A DNA stretch of 64,000 bases from Caballeronia sp. GAFFF1. GTDB lineage: Bacteria > Pseudomonadota > Gammaproteobacteria > Burkholderiales > Burkholderiaceae. The translations under genes and the position numbers were made by a program. Location of the stretch: contig NZ_JALQEM010000018.1 in assembly GCF_023630705.1 (NCBI RefSeq), forward strand, positions 186,001-250,000, given 5' to 3'. Below are positions 21,499 to 30,938 of this stretch, in pieces (the first letter of the stretch is position 1; each line of letters opens with the position of its first letter). The notes below the pieces were generated by a model that did not search any database, had not been told where the DNA came from, and saw only the letters and a list, made by a program, of their open reading frames with translations.

Positions 21499-22494
21499 TT
21501 ATGTCTCTCGGTTTTTGAGTTGTTCGATGAAGCGCTTGCACTCGGCGGGCAGCGGCGCTTCGAACTGCAGCGGCGCGCCCGTCGCGGGATGCGTAATTTT
21601 TAGCCGATACGCGTGCAAAAACATGCGCTTGAGCGAAGGCATCGCGCTCGGCCGCGCGAGTTCCTTGTTCAGCGCGAAGTCGCCGTACTTCGCGTCGCCC
21701 GCAATCGGCAGGCCGATGCTTTGCATATGCACGCGAATCTGGTGCGTGCGGCCGGTCTTGAGTTCCGCTTCGACCCACGCGTAATCCGGCCAGCGTTCGA
21801 TGAGATTGAAGACCGTATGCGACGCCAGCCCGTTTTCCTGAACGCGCACGCGCCGCTCGCCGTCCGCCGCCACGTATTTGTGCAGCGGCGCCTTCACGAT
21901 ACGCCGCCGGCCCCAGTCGCTCGGCCAGTCGCCGTGTCCGAGCGCGTAATAGCGCTTGTCGACGCGGTTTTCGCGAATCTGCTCATGCAGATTGACGAGC
22001 GCCGCGCGCTTTTTGGCAAGCATGAGCACGCCGGACGTTTCCCGGTCCAGCCGATGCACCAGTTCCAGAAACTTCGCGGTCGGCCGCGCATTGCGCATTT
22101 GCTCGATGACGCCGAACGCCACGCCGCTGCCGCCGTGCACCGCGACGCCCGACGGCTTGTCGATGACGATCAGGTGCTCGTCCTCGAAAAGAATCGGGAA
22201 TTCGGCGGCGGGCGCATTCGACGACACGGGCGCTTCGTCGGCCTGCGCGATGCGAATGGGCGGCACGCGCACGAGATCGCCCAGCTCCAGCCGATACGCG
22301 GCGTCGATGCGGCCCTTGTTCACGCGCACTTCGCCGCTGCGGAGAATCCGGTAAATATGGCTCTTGGGCACGCCCTTGCAGACGCGGAGAAGGAAGTTGT
22401 CGATGCGCTGTCCGGCAGCGGTTTCATCGACTTCGATCATCGACGTGCGCTCGCTCGCAACTTGTTTATGGGATGTTTTGCCTAACTCATTCAT
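21499..22494 (-). CDS. rluC: 23S rRNA pseudouridine synthase RluC
   Basis: RluC makes pseudouridines at 955, 2504 and 2580 of 23S rRNA. The 331-aa product has an N-terminal S4 domain (about 30-80, IDNFLLRVCKGVPKSHIYRI) and the RluA-type catalytic motif HRLDRETSGVLMLAKK with its aspartate. Length and the N terminus MNELGKTSHKQVASE fit Burkholderia homologues. It diverges from rne, with which it shares a compact promoter region, as in many proteobacteria. Confidence 0.95.
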   Translation of the reverse strand: MNELGKTSHKQVASERTSMIEVDETAAGQRIDNFLLRVCKGVPKSHIYRILRSGEVRVNKGRIDAAYRLELGDLVRVPPIRIAQADEAPVSSNAPAAEFPILFEDEHLIVIDKPSGVAVHGGSGVAFGVIEQMRNARPTAKFLELVHRLDRETSGVLMLAKKRAALVNLHEQIRENRVDKRYYALGHGDWPSDWGRRRIVKAPLHKYVAADGERRVRVQENGLASHTVFNLIERWPDYAWVEAELKTGRTHQIRVHMQSIGLPIAGDAKYGDFALNKELARPSAMPSLKRMFLHAYRLKITHPATGAPLQFEAPLPAECKRFIEQLKNRET

Positions 22495-22506
22495 TCTGAA
22501 TATAAT
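22478..22506 (+). promoter_or_regulatory. Sigma-70-like promoter for rne
   Basis: TTGCCT (22478-22483) and TATAAT (22501-22506) are separated by exactly 17 bp. Transcription would start near 22513, which leaves a leader of about 875 nt before rne. The -35 element overlaps the first codons of the divergent rluC. Confidence 0.7.
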
Positions 22507-22512
22507 TTGCGA

Positions 22513-23388
22513 GCAGCCTGAAAAGGCCGGACTCGACTCAGTTACCCATGAGGAGCTACGGCGCGATTCATTAGACTGTACAGGTGCAAGCGATAAACCG
22601 TTATTTTACTTGCGCCCAGGGCCGGTTGCTCGCCCGGAAAATCGAGCAACGAGTTGCACGCACGGCGATATCACCGGCAGGGACGGAGCCCACAGGCGCG
22701 TTCGGTCGGGTCGATCGCCGATCGGTAACGGATTTTTGGTCAAAAAGAATTTCATCGGCGAGAACTGATGGCATCCGGGCGTTTAACCGGCTGCCTGCCC
22801 GATTCCGCCCTGCCATCGAGCAAGGGGCGAAGACGGCACATCGGGGCTCGCCGATTTGCGAACAACGGCGACGCATCTCGCTGCTGCGCTGATTCCTGCG
22901 AAGCGCGAGACGCAAAAAAACGCCGCAACGAGGCGAGACACGGCAAGCAGGCGGGAGCACGTAGCCCGCGGCTGCCGGCGCGGCACGTCCGCGAAGACGA
23001 AGATCGGTAACGAAGCATCGCGCCGGTTCGCGCGACACCGCTCTTCCTTTCGCGAACGCCGTCGGGAGGGAAAGGCTCTGTTGAAAGAGCGCTGCGGCTT
23101 TCCGTGCGTCCATTTCGAGACGCGGAAAGCCCCGCGCCGCCGTTCGTCCTTGCCACGGGCCGCATCGCCTCTGCGCGCTGCCGTTGTCGCATGTGCCCCT
23201 TGGCCCGGCCGCCGCATTCGTCGGCCCGATGCCAGCTTTCGGCAATTCTCCCGCCTAAAATCCGCTCCGGCGTGCTTTTGTGACAACACAAAAAGCGTGG
23301 CACGCCCGCCCTCCCGCTTCGCGCCGATGTTCGAATCCGCGCCGATTCGCCAGACGAGGAAGGGTCAAAGCCGCTCTGGAGCCGTTCA
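22513..23388 (+). promoter_or_regulatory. Long 5' leader of rne
   Basis: No convincing coding region lies in this stretch on either strand. It contains several possible hairpins, for example GTTGCTCG pairing with CGAGCAAC across about 10 nt near 22627-22652. In E. coli the rne leader binds RNase E and mediates feedback on its own mRNA; a similar role here is inference from position and length. Short open frames inside have no ribosome sites and look like chance. Confidence 0.6.
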
Positions 23389-26300
23389 ATGAAACGCATG
23401 CTGTTCAATGCGACGCAGCAAGAAGAACTGCGCGTCGCCATCGTCGATGGACAGAAGCTCATCGACATCGACATCGAAACCGCCGGGCGCGAACAGCGCA
23501 AAGGCAACATCTACAAGGGAGTCGTCACCCGCATTGAGCCGTCGCTCGAAGCCTGCTTCGTCAACTACGGCGAGGACCGCCACGGCTTTCTGCCGTTCAA
23601 GGAAGTCGCCCGCCAGTATTTCCGCGACGGCGTCGAGATGCGCTCCGCGCGCATCCAGGATGCGCTGCGCGAAGGCCAGGAACTCATCGTTCAGGTCGAA
23701 AAGGAAGAGCGCGGCAACAAGGGCGCGGCGCTGACCACGTTCATTTCGCTGGCCGGCCGCTATCTGGTGCTGATGCCGAACAACCCGCGCGGCGGCGGCG
23801 TGTCCCGCAGAATCGAAGGCGACGAGCGGCAGGAACTGCGCGAAACCATGGCGCAGCTCGAACTGCCCGAAGGCATGAGCATCATCGCGCGCACGGCCGG
23901 CATCGGCCGTTCGGCGGAAGAGCTCCAGTGGGACCTGAACTACCTGATGCAACTGTGGCGCGCGATCGAAGCCGCGTCGCAAAGCGGCGTCGCTGGCCAG
24001 CCGATGCTCATTTATCTCGAATCGAGCCTCGTCATCCGCGCGATTCGCGACTATTTCCAGCCGGATATCGGCGAAATCCTCATCGACACGACCGAAATCC
24101 ATGACCAGGCGCGCGCCTTCATGGATATCGTGATGCCCGACAACCTTCAAAAGGTGAAGCGCTATCACGACGACGTGCCGCTCTTCTCGCGCTTCCAGAT
24201 CGAGCATCAGATCGAAACGGCGTACTCGCGCACGGTGCCGCTTCCCTCGGGCGGCGCGATCGTGATCGATCACACCGAGGCGCTCGTCGCCATCGACGTG
24301 AACTCGGCGCGCGCCACCAAGGGCGCGGATATCGAGGAAACGGCCACGCGCACCAATCTCGAAGCCGCCGACGAAGTCGCGCGCCAGTTGCGCCTGCGCG
24401 ACCTGGGCGGCCTGATCGTGATCGACTTCATCGACATGGAGTCGGCCAAGAGCCAGCGCGAAGTCGAGCAGCGCCTGAAAGACGCGCTCAAGCACGACCG
24501 CGCGCGCGTGCAAATGGGCAAGATCTCGCGCTTCGGGTTGATGGAACTGTCGCGTCAGCGCCTGCGTCCGGCGCTGTCCGAAGGCAGCCACGTGACCTGC
24601 CCGCGCTGCAACGGCACGGGCCATATCCGCGATACCGAATCGTCCGCGCTGCAAGTGCTGCGGATCATTCAGGAAGAAGCGATGAAGGAAAACACCGCGG
24701 CGATTCATTGCCAGGTGCCGGTCGAGGTGACCGCCTTCCTGCTGAACGAAAAGCGCTCGGAAATCAACAAGATCGAGTCGCGCTTCAAAGTGAACGTCGT
24801 TCTGATTCCGAACAAGCATCTGGAGACGCCGCATTACAAGCTGGAGCGCCTGCGTCACGACGATGCGCGTCTGGACGACCCGCGCGCCTCGTGGAAGATG
24901 GCCGTCGAAGCGGCGAGCGAACTCGAATCCGAGACCGGCTACAGCAAGCGCGCCGAGGAAGTGAAGCCGAAGCAGGAAGCGGCGGTCAAGGGCATCACGC
25001 CCGAGAAGCCGGCGCCGAGCGCGCCGGTCAAGCCCGCGCCTGTCGAAGCGGCGCCCGCGCCCGCCCCCGCGCCGACTCCCGTGCCGGCGACCGGCGGTTT
25101 CATCGCCTGGATCAAGAACCTCTTCGGCATTCATCCTGAAGTGAAGCCTGCGCCGGCACCCGTCGAAGCGCAGCCGGCAGCGCGCCCGCAGCGCGAGCGC
25201 ACCGAACGCGGCGAGCGCACGGGCGGCGGCGACCGCAATCGCAATCGTCGCGGCGGCGCGGGCCGTGAAGGCGCGGCCGCGAATGGCGCGGCGGCCACCG
25301 GCAACGGTGCGAGCCGTCAGCCTGCCCGTCGCGAAGATCGCGAAGGACGTGGCACGCGTGAAGGCCGCGAGCCGCGCGAAGGACGCGAAGGCCGTGAACT
25401 GCGCGAAGTCCGCGAGCCGCGCGAAGCCCGGGAACCGCGCGAGGCGCGTGAACCCCGCGAGACGCGCGAACCGCGTGAAGCCCGCGAACCGCGCGAGGCT
25501 CGCGAGGCTCGTGAGCCGCGTGAGCCGCGCGATCGCGGTCAGGAACGTGGCGCCGAGCGCGCACCGCGTCCGGAAGCCGCCGAGCGTCAGGAACGCCGCG
25601 AGCGTCCGGACCGTGGCGAGCGCGCGGACCGCGGCGAACGCGCCGAACGGACGGAGCGCGCGGAGCGTCCCGAACGTGCCGAGCGCCCCGAACGCGCTGA
25701 GCGCCGCAAGCCGCAGCCGGAAGCCGCCGTCGAGGCATTGACGCAAGGTGAGACGGCAGCACCGGATATCGCGGACACCACGCCGCTCAATGCCGACGCT
25801 TTGGAGCAAGACGTCGATGCCGTCTCCGCCGATCAGGCCGCAGCCGCGCGCGAAGGCGAAGAGCGCCGCCGCCGTCGCCGGGGTCGCCGTGGCGGTCGCC
25901 GTGATCGCGATGAAGAAGGCATGACCGTGAACCACGCCGCCGATGTCGCGGAAGCCGAAGGCGCAGCCGAGAGCACGTCGGCGCAGGCCGGTGTCTTCGA
26001 CGCCGAAGCCGCGCAGGAAGCCGCCGCACGCCGTGAAACGCGTCCGGTTGCAGCCGAGTCGGAGCCGGTTGAGGCCAGCCGCCAGGCGCAGCCGCAGGAA
26101 GCCGCGCCGGTAGCAGCGCCGGCCGCGCAAGCCGAGCCGTTGCAAGCGAGCGAAGAAGCGAAGGTAGAAGCCAACGCGGATTCCCAGCCTGCGCCGGACA
26201 TCTTCGCGAAGCCCGCAGGGGCGCCGGCCGTCGAGAACCCGTTCGGGCCGTCGCCGAAGGTCGCGGAAACGGAACCGGTCGATCCGTTCGCGCCGGTGGT

Positions 26301-26745
26301 AGTCGACGAGCCGAAGCCCGTCGAAGCTGCAAGCCAGGCGGAAACACCGCCGGAAGCGCCTGTGATCTCCGAGCCGGTGAAAACCGCCGCGATCGCTTCG
26401 ACGCCGGCTGCGACCGCCGTCGAGCCGATCCAGTCGGAAGCCGCGCCGATGGCGCAGCCCGAAGTGACGACACAGCCGCAGGTTCCGGTCGTGTCCGAGC
26501 CGGTGAAGCCTGCCGCGACGCAACCGACGCCCGCCGCATCGTCGACGGGAACGGACGCGTTGAAGCCGATGCTCGACACCGCCGGCCTCGTCTGGGTGAA
26601 CACGGACGCCGACAAGCTGCGCGCGGCCAATGCCGCCGCCGCGCAGGAACCGGCGCCGGTACGCGTGCCGCGCGAGCGCAAGCCGCTTCCGCCGCTCGAC
26701 ACCGCCCCGATGCAGCAGGTGGAAACCGGCAAGAGCGCGCACTGA
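23389..26745 (+). CDS. rne: Ribonuclease E
   Basis: RNase E is the main endonuclease for mRNA decay and rRNA/tRNA processing and the scaffold of the degradosome. The catalytic half has the S1 domain (about 35-120), the DNase I-like region ([20 protein letters not shown]) and the zinc link CPRCNGTGH. From about residue 590 on, the protein is intrinsically disordered: an Arg/Glu-rich repeat region (about 600-790), then [17 protein letters not shown], then a long Pro/Ala/Glu tail. The total of 1118 aa is long even for the family. GGAG precedes the ATG. A strong terminator follows. Confidence 0.96.
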   Translation: MKRMLFNATQQEELRVAIVDGQKLIDIDIETAGREQRKGNIYKGVVTRIEPSLEACFVNYGEDRHGFLPFKEVARQYFRDGVEMRSARIQDALREGQELIVQVEKEERGNKGAALTTFISLAGRYLVLMPNNPRGGGVSRRIEGDERQELRETMAQLELPEGMSIIARTAGIGRSAEELQWDLNYLMQLWRAIEAASQSGVAGQPMLIYLESSLVIRAIRDYFQPDIGEILIDTTEIHDQARAFMDIVMPDNLQKVKRYHDDVPLFSRFQIEHQIETAYSRTVPLPSGGAIVIDHTEALVAIDVNSARATKGADIEETATRTNLEAADEVARQLRLRDLGGLIVIDFIDMESAKSQREVEQRLKDALKHDRARVQMGKISRFGLMELSRQRLRPALSEGSHVTCPRCNGTGHIRDTESSALQVLRIIQEEAMKENTAAIHCQVPVEVTAFLLNEKRSEINKIESRFKVNVVLIPNKHLETPHYKLERLRHDDARLDDPRASWKMAVEAASELESETGYSKRAEEVKPKQEAAVKGITPEKPAPSAPVKPAPVEAAPAPAPAPTPVPATGGFIAWIKNLFGIHPEVKPAPAPVEAQPAARPQRERTERGERTGGGDRNRNRRGGAGREGAAANGAAATGNGASRQPARREDREGRGTREGREPREGREGRELREVREPREAREPREAREPRETREPREAREPREAREAREPREPRDRGQERGAERAPRPEAAERQERRERPDRGERADRGERAERTERAERPERAERPERAERRKPQPEAAVEALTQGETAAPDIADTTPLNADALEQDVDAVSADQAAAAREGEERRRRRRGRRGGRRDRDEEGMTVNHAADVAEAEGAAESTSAQAGVFDAEAAQEAAARRETRPVAAESEPVEASRQAQPQEAAPVAAPAAQAEPLQASEEAKVEANADSQPAPDIFAKPAGAPAVENPFGPSPKVAETEPVDPFAPVVVDEPKPVEAASQAETPPEAPVISEPVKTAAIASTPAATAVEPIQSEAAPMAQPEVTTQPQVPVVSEPVKPAATQPTPAASSTGTDALKPMLDTAGLVWVNTDADKLRAANAAAAQEPAPVRVPRERKPLPPLDTAPMQQVETGKSAH
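25360..25720 (+). repeat. Degenerate REPREA-type coding repeat in rne
   Basis: Imperfect 12-18 nt units of the type CGCGAACCGCGTGAAGCC encode repeats of R-E-P-R-E-A, then R-P-E-R-A-E. They form most of the arginine-rich segment of RNase E. The units differ at third positions, so the protein repeat is better kept than the DNA repeat. Confidence 0.85.
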
Positions 26746-26787
26746 CCGGTTGCGCGGCCACTTGTCAGGCCGCGCGATGTAGCACGC

Positions 26788-26823
26788 AAAACGCCATCGA
26801 CCTCGGGTCGATGGCGTTTTTTC
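26788..26823 (+). terminator. Intrinsic terminator of rne
   Basis: A perfect 12-bp stem, ACGCCATCGACC (26791-26802) with GGTCGATGGCGT (26806-26817), closes a 3-nt loop, with an A run before and six T after. It separates rne from moaA. Confidence 0.93.
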
Positions 26824-26934
26824 TTTCCGCACTAGTGGAAAGCCCGGTCCGCCGAGCCCGGCTGTGCCCGGCCGGACTTGCCCGCTTCCGCTAAAATGGG
26901 CTGATCGCCTTTTCGACCGAAGTCCCGAGCAGCC

Positions 26935-28041
26935 ATGTCCCGACGCATCATCCCGTTAGCCGATGTCAGCGCGATCCCGGATTTCGCCGGCGCCGCCGCA
27001 GCGCCATCCGGCTTGCTGACGGACACACTCGCGCGCGCCCTGCGCGACTTGCGCATTTCGGTCACGGATCGCTGCAACTTCCGCTGCGTCTACTGCATGC
27101 CGCGCGATGTCTTCGACAAGGACTATCCGTTTCTCCCCCATTCCGCGCTGCTGTCGTTCGAGGAAATCGAGCGGCTCGCACGCGTGTTCGTCGCGCACGG
27201 CGTCGAGAAAATTCGCCTGACGGGCGGCGAGCCACTGCTGCGCAAGAACATCGAATTCCTGATCGACCGGCTCGCGCAGCTACGCACGCCCGAGGGCCGG
27301 CCGCTCGACATCACGCTCACGACCAACGGTTCGCTGCTGGCGCGCAAGGCTCGGTCGTTGAAGGACGCGGGCCTCTCGCGCGTCACGGTCAGTCTCGACG
27401 CGCTCGACGACGCCCTCTTTCGCCGCATGAACGACGCCGATTTTGCCGTGGCCGACGTGCTGGACGGCATCGCGGCGGCGCAAGCGGCCGGCCTCGCGCC
27501 GATCAAGGTCAACATGGTCGTCAAGCGCGGCACGAACGACCAGGAAATCGTGCCGATGGCCCGCCATTTCAAAGGCAGCGGCGTGGTTCTGCGCTTCATC
27601 GAATACATGGATGTCGGCGCGTCCAACGGCTGGAACATGAGCGAAGTGCTGCCGTCCGCCCTGGTGGTCGAGCGCATCGCGGCGCACTTCCCGCTCGCGC
27701 CTCTCGAAGCGCACACCGCCGCAGAAACCGCGCAACGCTGGGGCTATTGCGATGGAAGCGGCGAAATCGGCGTGATTTCCAGCGTGACGCGCGCCTTCTG
27801 CGGCTCGTGCACGCGCGCCCGGCTTTCCACCGAAGGCAAGCTCTATCTGTGTCTTTTCGCGTCCGCAGGCCACGACCTGCGCGCCCTGATCCGCGGCGGT
27901 GCGACCGATGAAGACGTGGCCACGGCCATCGCCCGCATCTGGGAAGCGCGCGGCGACCGCTACTCGCAGTTGCGCGGCAGCGCGTCGGCGGCCTCGCGCG
28001 AAGACGGCCCGCGCGTGGAAATGTCGTACATCGGCGGCTGA
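26935..28041 (+). CDS. moaA: GTP 3',8-cyclase MoaA
   Basis: MoaA is a radical-SAM enzyme that starts molybdopterin synthesis by cyclising GTP. The 368-aa product has the radical-SAM cluster motif CNFRCVYCM, the SAM-binding GGEPLLR, and the C-terminal cluster ligands in [19 protein letters not shown]. It ends in the conserved Gly-Gly (SYIGG), needed for GTP turnover in MoaA. It has an N-terminal extension of about 25 residues before [12 protein letters not shown]. mobA and moeA follow on the same strand. Confidence 0.96.
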   Translation: MSRRIIPLADVSAIPDFAGAAAAPSGLLTDTLARALRDLRISVTDRCNFRCVYCMPRDVFDKDYPFLPHSALLSFEEIERLARVFVAHGVEKIRLTGGEPLLRKNIEFLIDRLAQLRTPEGRPLDITLTTNGSLLARKARSLKDAGLSRVTVSLDALDDALFRRMNDADFAVADVLDGIAAAQAAGLAPIKVNMVVKRGTNDQEIVPMARHFKGSGVVLRFIEYMDVGASNGWNMSEVLPSALVVERIAAHFPLAPLEAHTAAETAQRWGYCDGSGEIGVISSVTRAFCGSCTRARLSTEGKLYLCLFASAGHDLRALIRGGATDEDVATAIARIWEARGDRYSQLRGSASAASREDGPRVEMSYIGG

Positions 28042-28051
28042 GTTTTTTGAC

Positions 28052-28681
28052 GTGATTGCAACTGCGCCCGCCGCTCCAGCATCGAACGTCACCGGACTCG
28101 TGCTTGCGGGCGGGCGTGGCTCGCGCATGGGCGGCGTCGACAAAGGCATGCAGCCGTTCTTCGGCGAACCGCTCGCGCTGCACGTGCTGCGCCGCCTCGC
28201 GCCGCAAGTGAGCGCCATGCTCATCAGCGCCAACCGGAACATCGAGGCCTATTCGCAACTTGCCGCGCCGTTCGGCGCCCGCGTGATCGCGGACACGCTT
28301 GGCGACTACCCCGGCCCGCTCGCGGGCATCGCGGCCGCTCTGCGCGCGGCACACACGGAGTTCGTGCTGATCGCGCCGTGCGACGCCCCGTTCGTCGATG
28401 AACGGCTCGCCCTGCTGCTCGGCGAAGCACTCGACGCCGAAAACGCCGACATCGCCTATGCCGCGACGATCGAACCGGCCGGCGAGCGCATCGCGCATCC
28501 GGTTTTCGCGCTCGTGCGCGCCTCCCTCGCCGACGATCTCGACGCCCGGCTCGCGGCCGGCGAGCGCAAAGTTCGCGCGTGGTACGCGCGCCACAAGGCG
28601 GTGCAAGTGCCATTTCACGAGGATCGCGCGTTTTACAATATCAATGATTTACGCCAGCTAGCCGAGCTGGAGCGCCGGTAA
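28052..28681 (+). CDS. mobA: Molybdenum cofactor guanylyltransferase MobA
   Basis: MobA attaches GMP to molybdopterin to make the guanine dinucleotide cofactor. The 209-aa product has the nucleotidyltransferase motif LVLAGGRGSRMGGVDKG near the N terminus and APCDAPFVD with the metal-binding aspartate. The frame has no ATG upstream of the motif that fits, so I place the start at GTG 28052, 10 nt after moaA; the ribosome site is weak and the start is the least certain part. Confidence 0.92.
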   Translation: MIATAPAAPASNVTGLVLAGGRGSRMGGVDKGMQPFFGEPLALHVLRRLAPQVSAMLISANRNIEAYSQLAAPFGARVIADTLGDYPGPLAGIAAALRAAHTEFVLIAPCDAPFVDERLALLLGEALDAENADIAYAATIEPAGERIAHPVFALVRASLADDLDARLAAGERKVRAWYARHKAVQVPFHEDRAFYNINDLRQLAELERR

Positions 28682-28781
28682 CGAGACGCCGGCGCTCGCA
28701 CAGCGTTGCGCCAGCCCAGCGGCGGCCTTTCGTCACGCGGCGGCTGCCGCTTCTCGCGCGCGTCGCGCCTCACGCCTGTTC

Positions 28782-30086
28782 ATGACCACGTTGAAGCCAC
28801 TGTCCGGTTGCGTCGCTCAGTACGATCCGAATGCGTTGCCCGTCGAGGCGGCGCAGGAAATCGTGCGTCAATGGGCGATGCCGCGCGGGCAGGCGCAGCA
28901 GGTGGAGCGCGTCGCCCTCTTCGATGCGCTGAACCGCGTGCTCGCCGCAGACGTCGTCTCGCCCATCGATGTGCCGGCGTTCGACAACTCCGCGATGGAC
29001 GGCTATGCGTTCTCCGGCGCGGCGCTCTCGTCGGCAGCGCAGTCTTGCACGCTCGCAGTCGCTGGCGCCGCGCTCGCCGGACGGCCGTTCGAGGGTCGTC
29101 CAGCGCCGAGCGAATGCGTGCGCATCATGACCGGCGCACTGATGCCGGAGGGCTGCGACACCGTCGTGCCGCAAGAACTCGTCACCCGCGAAGGCGACGC
29201 CATTCGCTTCCCCGCCGACGCCGTCCGCGCAGGCCAAAACCGGCGGCTATCGGGCGAAGACCTCGCGCGCGGCAAGCCGGCGTTGCGCGCGGGCCGCATC
29301 GTGCGCGCGTCCGATCTCGGCTTGCTGGCGTCGCTCGGCATTGCGGAGGTCGACGTGCAGAAGCGCCTCGTCGTCGCGTTCTTTTCGACGGGCGACGAAC
29401 TGCGCTCCGTCGGCGAACCGCTGACGCCCGGCACGCTGTACGACAGCAATCGCTACACGCTTTTCGCGATGCTGCGCCGGCTGAATGTCGAAACCGTCGA
29501 TCTGGGCATTGTCCGCGACGATCGCGCGTCGCTGGAAAAAGCGCTGCGCGAGGCGACGGTTGCGGCGGACGTGGTCATCAGCTCGGGCGGCGTGTCAGTG
29601 GGCGACGCCGACTTCACGCGCGAACTGATGAACTCGCTCGGTGACATCGCCTTCTGGAAAATTGCGATGCGCCCCGGCCGGCCGCTTGCGTTCGGCCGTC
29701 TGTGGTCCGGTCCGCGTGCGGGCACCGGCAAGTTGGCGCTCTTCTTCGGCTTGCCGGGCAATCCGGTCGCGGTCATGGCGACCTTCTACTTCATCGTGCG
29801 CGAGGCGCTCTTGGCGATGTCCGGCGCCGCGCGGCAAGCGCCGATCGTGATCCGGGCGCGTTGCAGCGAGCCGATCCGAAAGCGCGCGGGCCGCACCGAG
29901 TTTCAGCGCGGAATCGCCACGCGCGACCAGGCCGGCCAGTGGACCGTCGCGACGACGGGCCCGCAGGGCTCGGGGGTGCTGAGTTCGATGAGCGAGGCGA
30001 ACTGCTTCATCGTGCTGGAACACGACCGCGCCGATATCGACGCGGGCGACGAAGTGAACATCGTGCCGTTCGACGGCCTCATCTGA
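28782..30086 (+). CDS. moeA: Molybdopterin molybdenumtransferase MoeA
   Basis: MoeA inserts molybdate into adenylated molybdopterin. The 434-aa product has PAFDNSAMDGYAF, RIMTGALMPEGCDTVVPQE, then SSGGVSVGDADF of the MoaB-like domain and FGLPGNPVAVMATFYFIV. These are all standard MoeA signatures. The gene follows mobA by 100 nt. Mog, the enzyme that supplies its adenylated substrate, is encoded 33 kb away at 62894. Confidence 0.96.
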   Translation: MTTLKPLSGCVAQYDPNALPVEAAQEIVRQWAMPRGQAQQVERVALFDALNRVLAADVVSPIDVPAFDNSAMDGYAFSGAALSSAAQSCTLAVAGAALAGRPFEGRPAPSECVRIMTGALMPEGCDTVVPQELVTREGDAIRFPADAVRAGQNRRLSGEDLARGKPALRAGRIVRASDLGLLASLGIAEVDVQKRLVVAFFSTGDELRSVGEPLTPGTLYDSNRYTLFAMLRRLNVETVDLGIVRDDRASLEKALREATVAADVVISSGGVSVGDADFTRELMNSLGDIAFWKIAMRPGRPLAFGRLWSGPRAGTGKLALFFGLPGNPVAVMATFYFIVREALLAMSGAARQAPIVIRARCSEPIRKRAGRTEFQRGIATRDQAGQWTVATTGPQGSGVLSSMSEANCFIVLEHDRADIDAGDEVNIVPFDGLI

Positions 30087-30170
30087 CAGCTAACAGTTAA
30101 TAGCGAACTCATCATGCACGAAGCCGCGGCGACCCACATTCCAACTATCGATAGACGGGGTTCTCCTCCC

Positions 30171-30446
30171 ATGAAAAAGCAGATCTCATCCATCGCACCG
30201 GGACAGACGGCCAAGGCGCTGATCCTCGTGTATCTGACTTTCAGCGTGCCGATCGTGCTGCTCGGCGTCGTGGTCGCGTTCGTGCGCTACGGCTCGGTCG
30301 AGGTGAGCACGGTCACGAGCGCGCTGCTGCTCAACGCGATCCTCGGTTTCGTGCTGCTGTGGATTGCCTGCCACGCGTATAACTGGGTGGCGTCGCGCTT
30401 CGGCGGCATCGAAATCGTGCTGTCCGACGCACCGGAAGAAGCATGA
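30171..30446 (+). CDS. Small two-pass membrane protein, unknown function
   Basis: This 91-aa protein has two membrane segments (about 15-38, ALILVYLTFSVPIVLLGVVV, and 50-70, LLLNAILGFVLLWIACHAY) with a short loop, then a polar tail. No family is recognised with confidence; it is similar in layout to small conserved membrane proteins of unknown function. I chose the ATG at 30171 (MKKQISS) over one at 30114. Its stop overlaps the next start by 4 nt, so it is coupled to the acetyltransferase. Confidence 0.7.
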   Translation: MKKQISSIAPGQTAKALILVYLTFSVPIVLLGVVVAFVRYGSVEVSTVTSALLLNAILGFVLLWIACHAYNWVASRFGGIEIVLSDAPEEA

Positions 30447-30931
30447 GCGCCGCATCCATTCGGCCCGCCACGCCCGCCGATATCGGCGCCATCTACGGCC
30501 TGATGCTCGAACTCGCGGAGTTCGAGAAGCTCACGCATCTCTTTGTCGTGACGCAGGACGGCTTGCGCGACGCGCTCTTCGGCGCGCGCCCGGCAGCGGA
30601 GGCGCTCGTCGCGGAACAGGCAGGCGAAGTCGTCGCCTATGCCCTTTTCTTCCACAACTTTTCGACCTTTCTCGGCAAGCGCGGTCTCTATCTCGAAGAC
30701 CTCTACGTGCGCCCTGCGCTGCGCGGCAGCGGCGTCGGCACGATGATGCTGAAAAAGCTCGCCGCGCTCGCCGTCGAGCGTCAGTGCGGACGCTTCGAAT
30801 GGTCGGTGCTGGACTGGAATCAGAACGCCATCGACTTCTACGAGAAGATGGGCGCGACCGTGCTGCCGGACTGGCGCGTCGTGCGTATTACCGGCGATTC
30901 GCTGGATCGCCTCGCGGCTGACGCCGCCTGA
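30443..30931 (+). CDS. GNAT-family N-acetyltransferase
   Basis: This 162-aa protein has the GNAT fold: SIRPATPADIGAIYGL at the start, the beta-4 strand DLYVRPALRGSGVGTMMLKK with the acetyl-CoA loop (R-x2-G-x-G), and the conserved end WSVLDWNQNAIDFYEKMGA. That last pattern is typical of diamine/thialysine-type acetyltransferases related to SAT, so a polyamine or amino-acid substrate is possible. The substrate is not shown. Confidence 0.88.
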   Translation: MSAASIRPATPADIGAIYGLMLELAEFEKLTHLFVVTQDGLRDALFGARPAAEALVAEQAGEVVAYALFFHNFSTFLGKRGLYLEDLYVRPALRGSGVGTMMLKKLAALAVERQCGRFEWSVLDWNQNAIDFYEKMGATVLPDWRVVRITGDSLDRLAADAA

Positions 30932-30938
30932 GCGCGCT

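Noticed and set aside
22584..22892. Short plus-strand frames in the rne leader as upstream genes
   Set aside because: None has a ribosome site and their composition resembles random GC-rich frames.
25360..25720. Possible CRISPR-like direct repeats
   Set aside because: The units are degenerate, in frame, without spacers and code for the RNase E arginine-rich region.
23386..26832. 1148-codon open frame on the minus strand across rne
   Set aside because: It mirrors the conserved RNase E coding sequence, and its composition (Arg, Ala, Phe, Gly) reflects the opposite strand of the repeat. No domain is visible.
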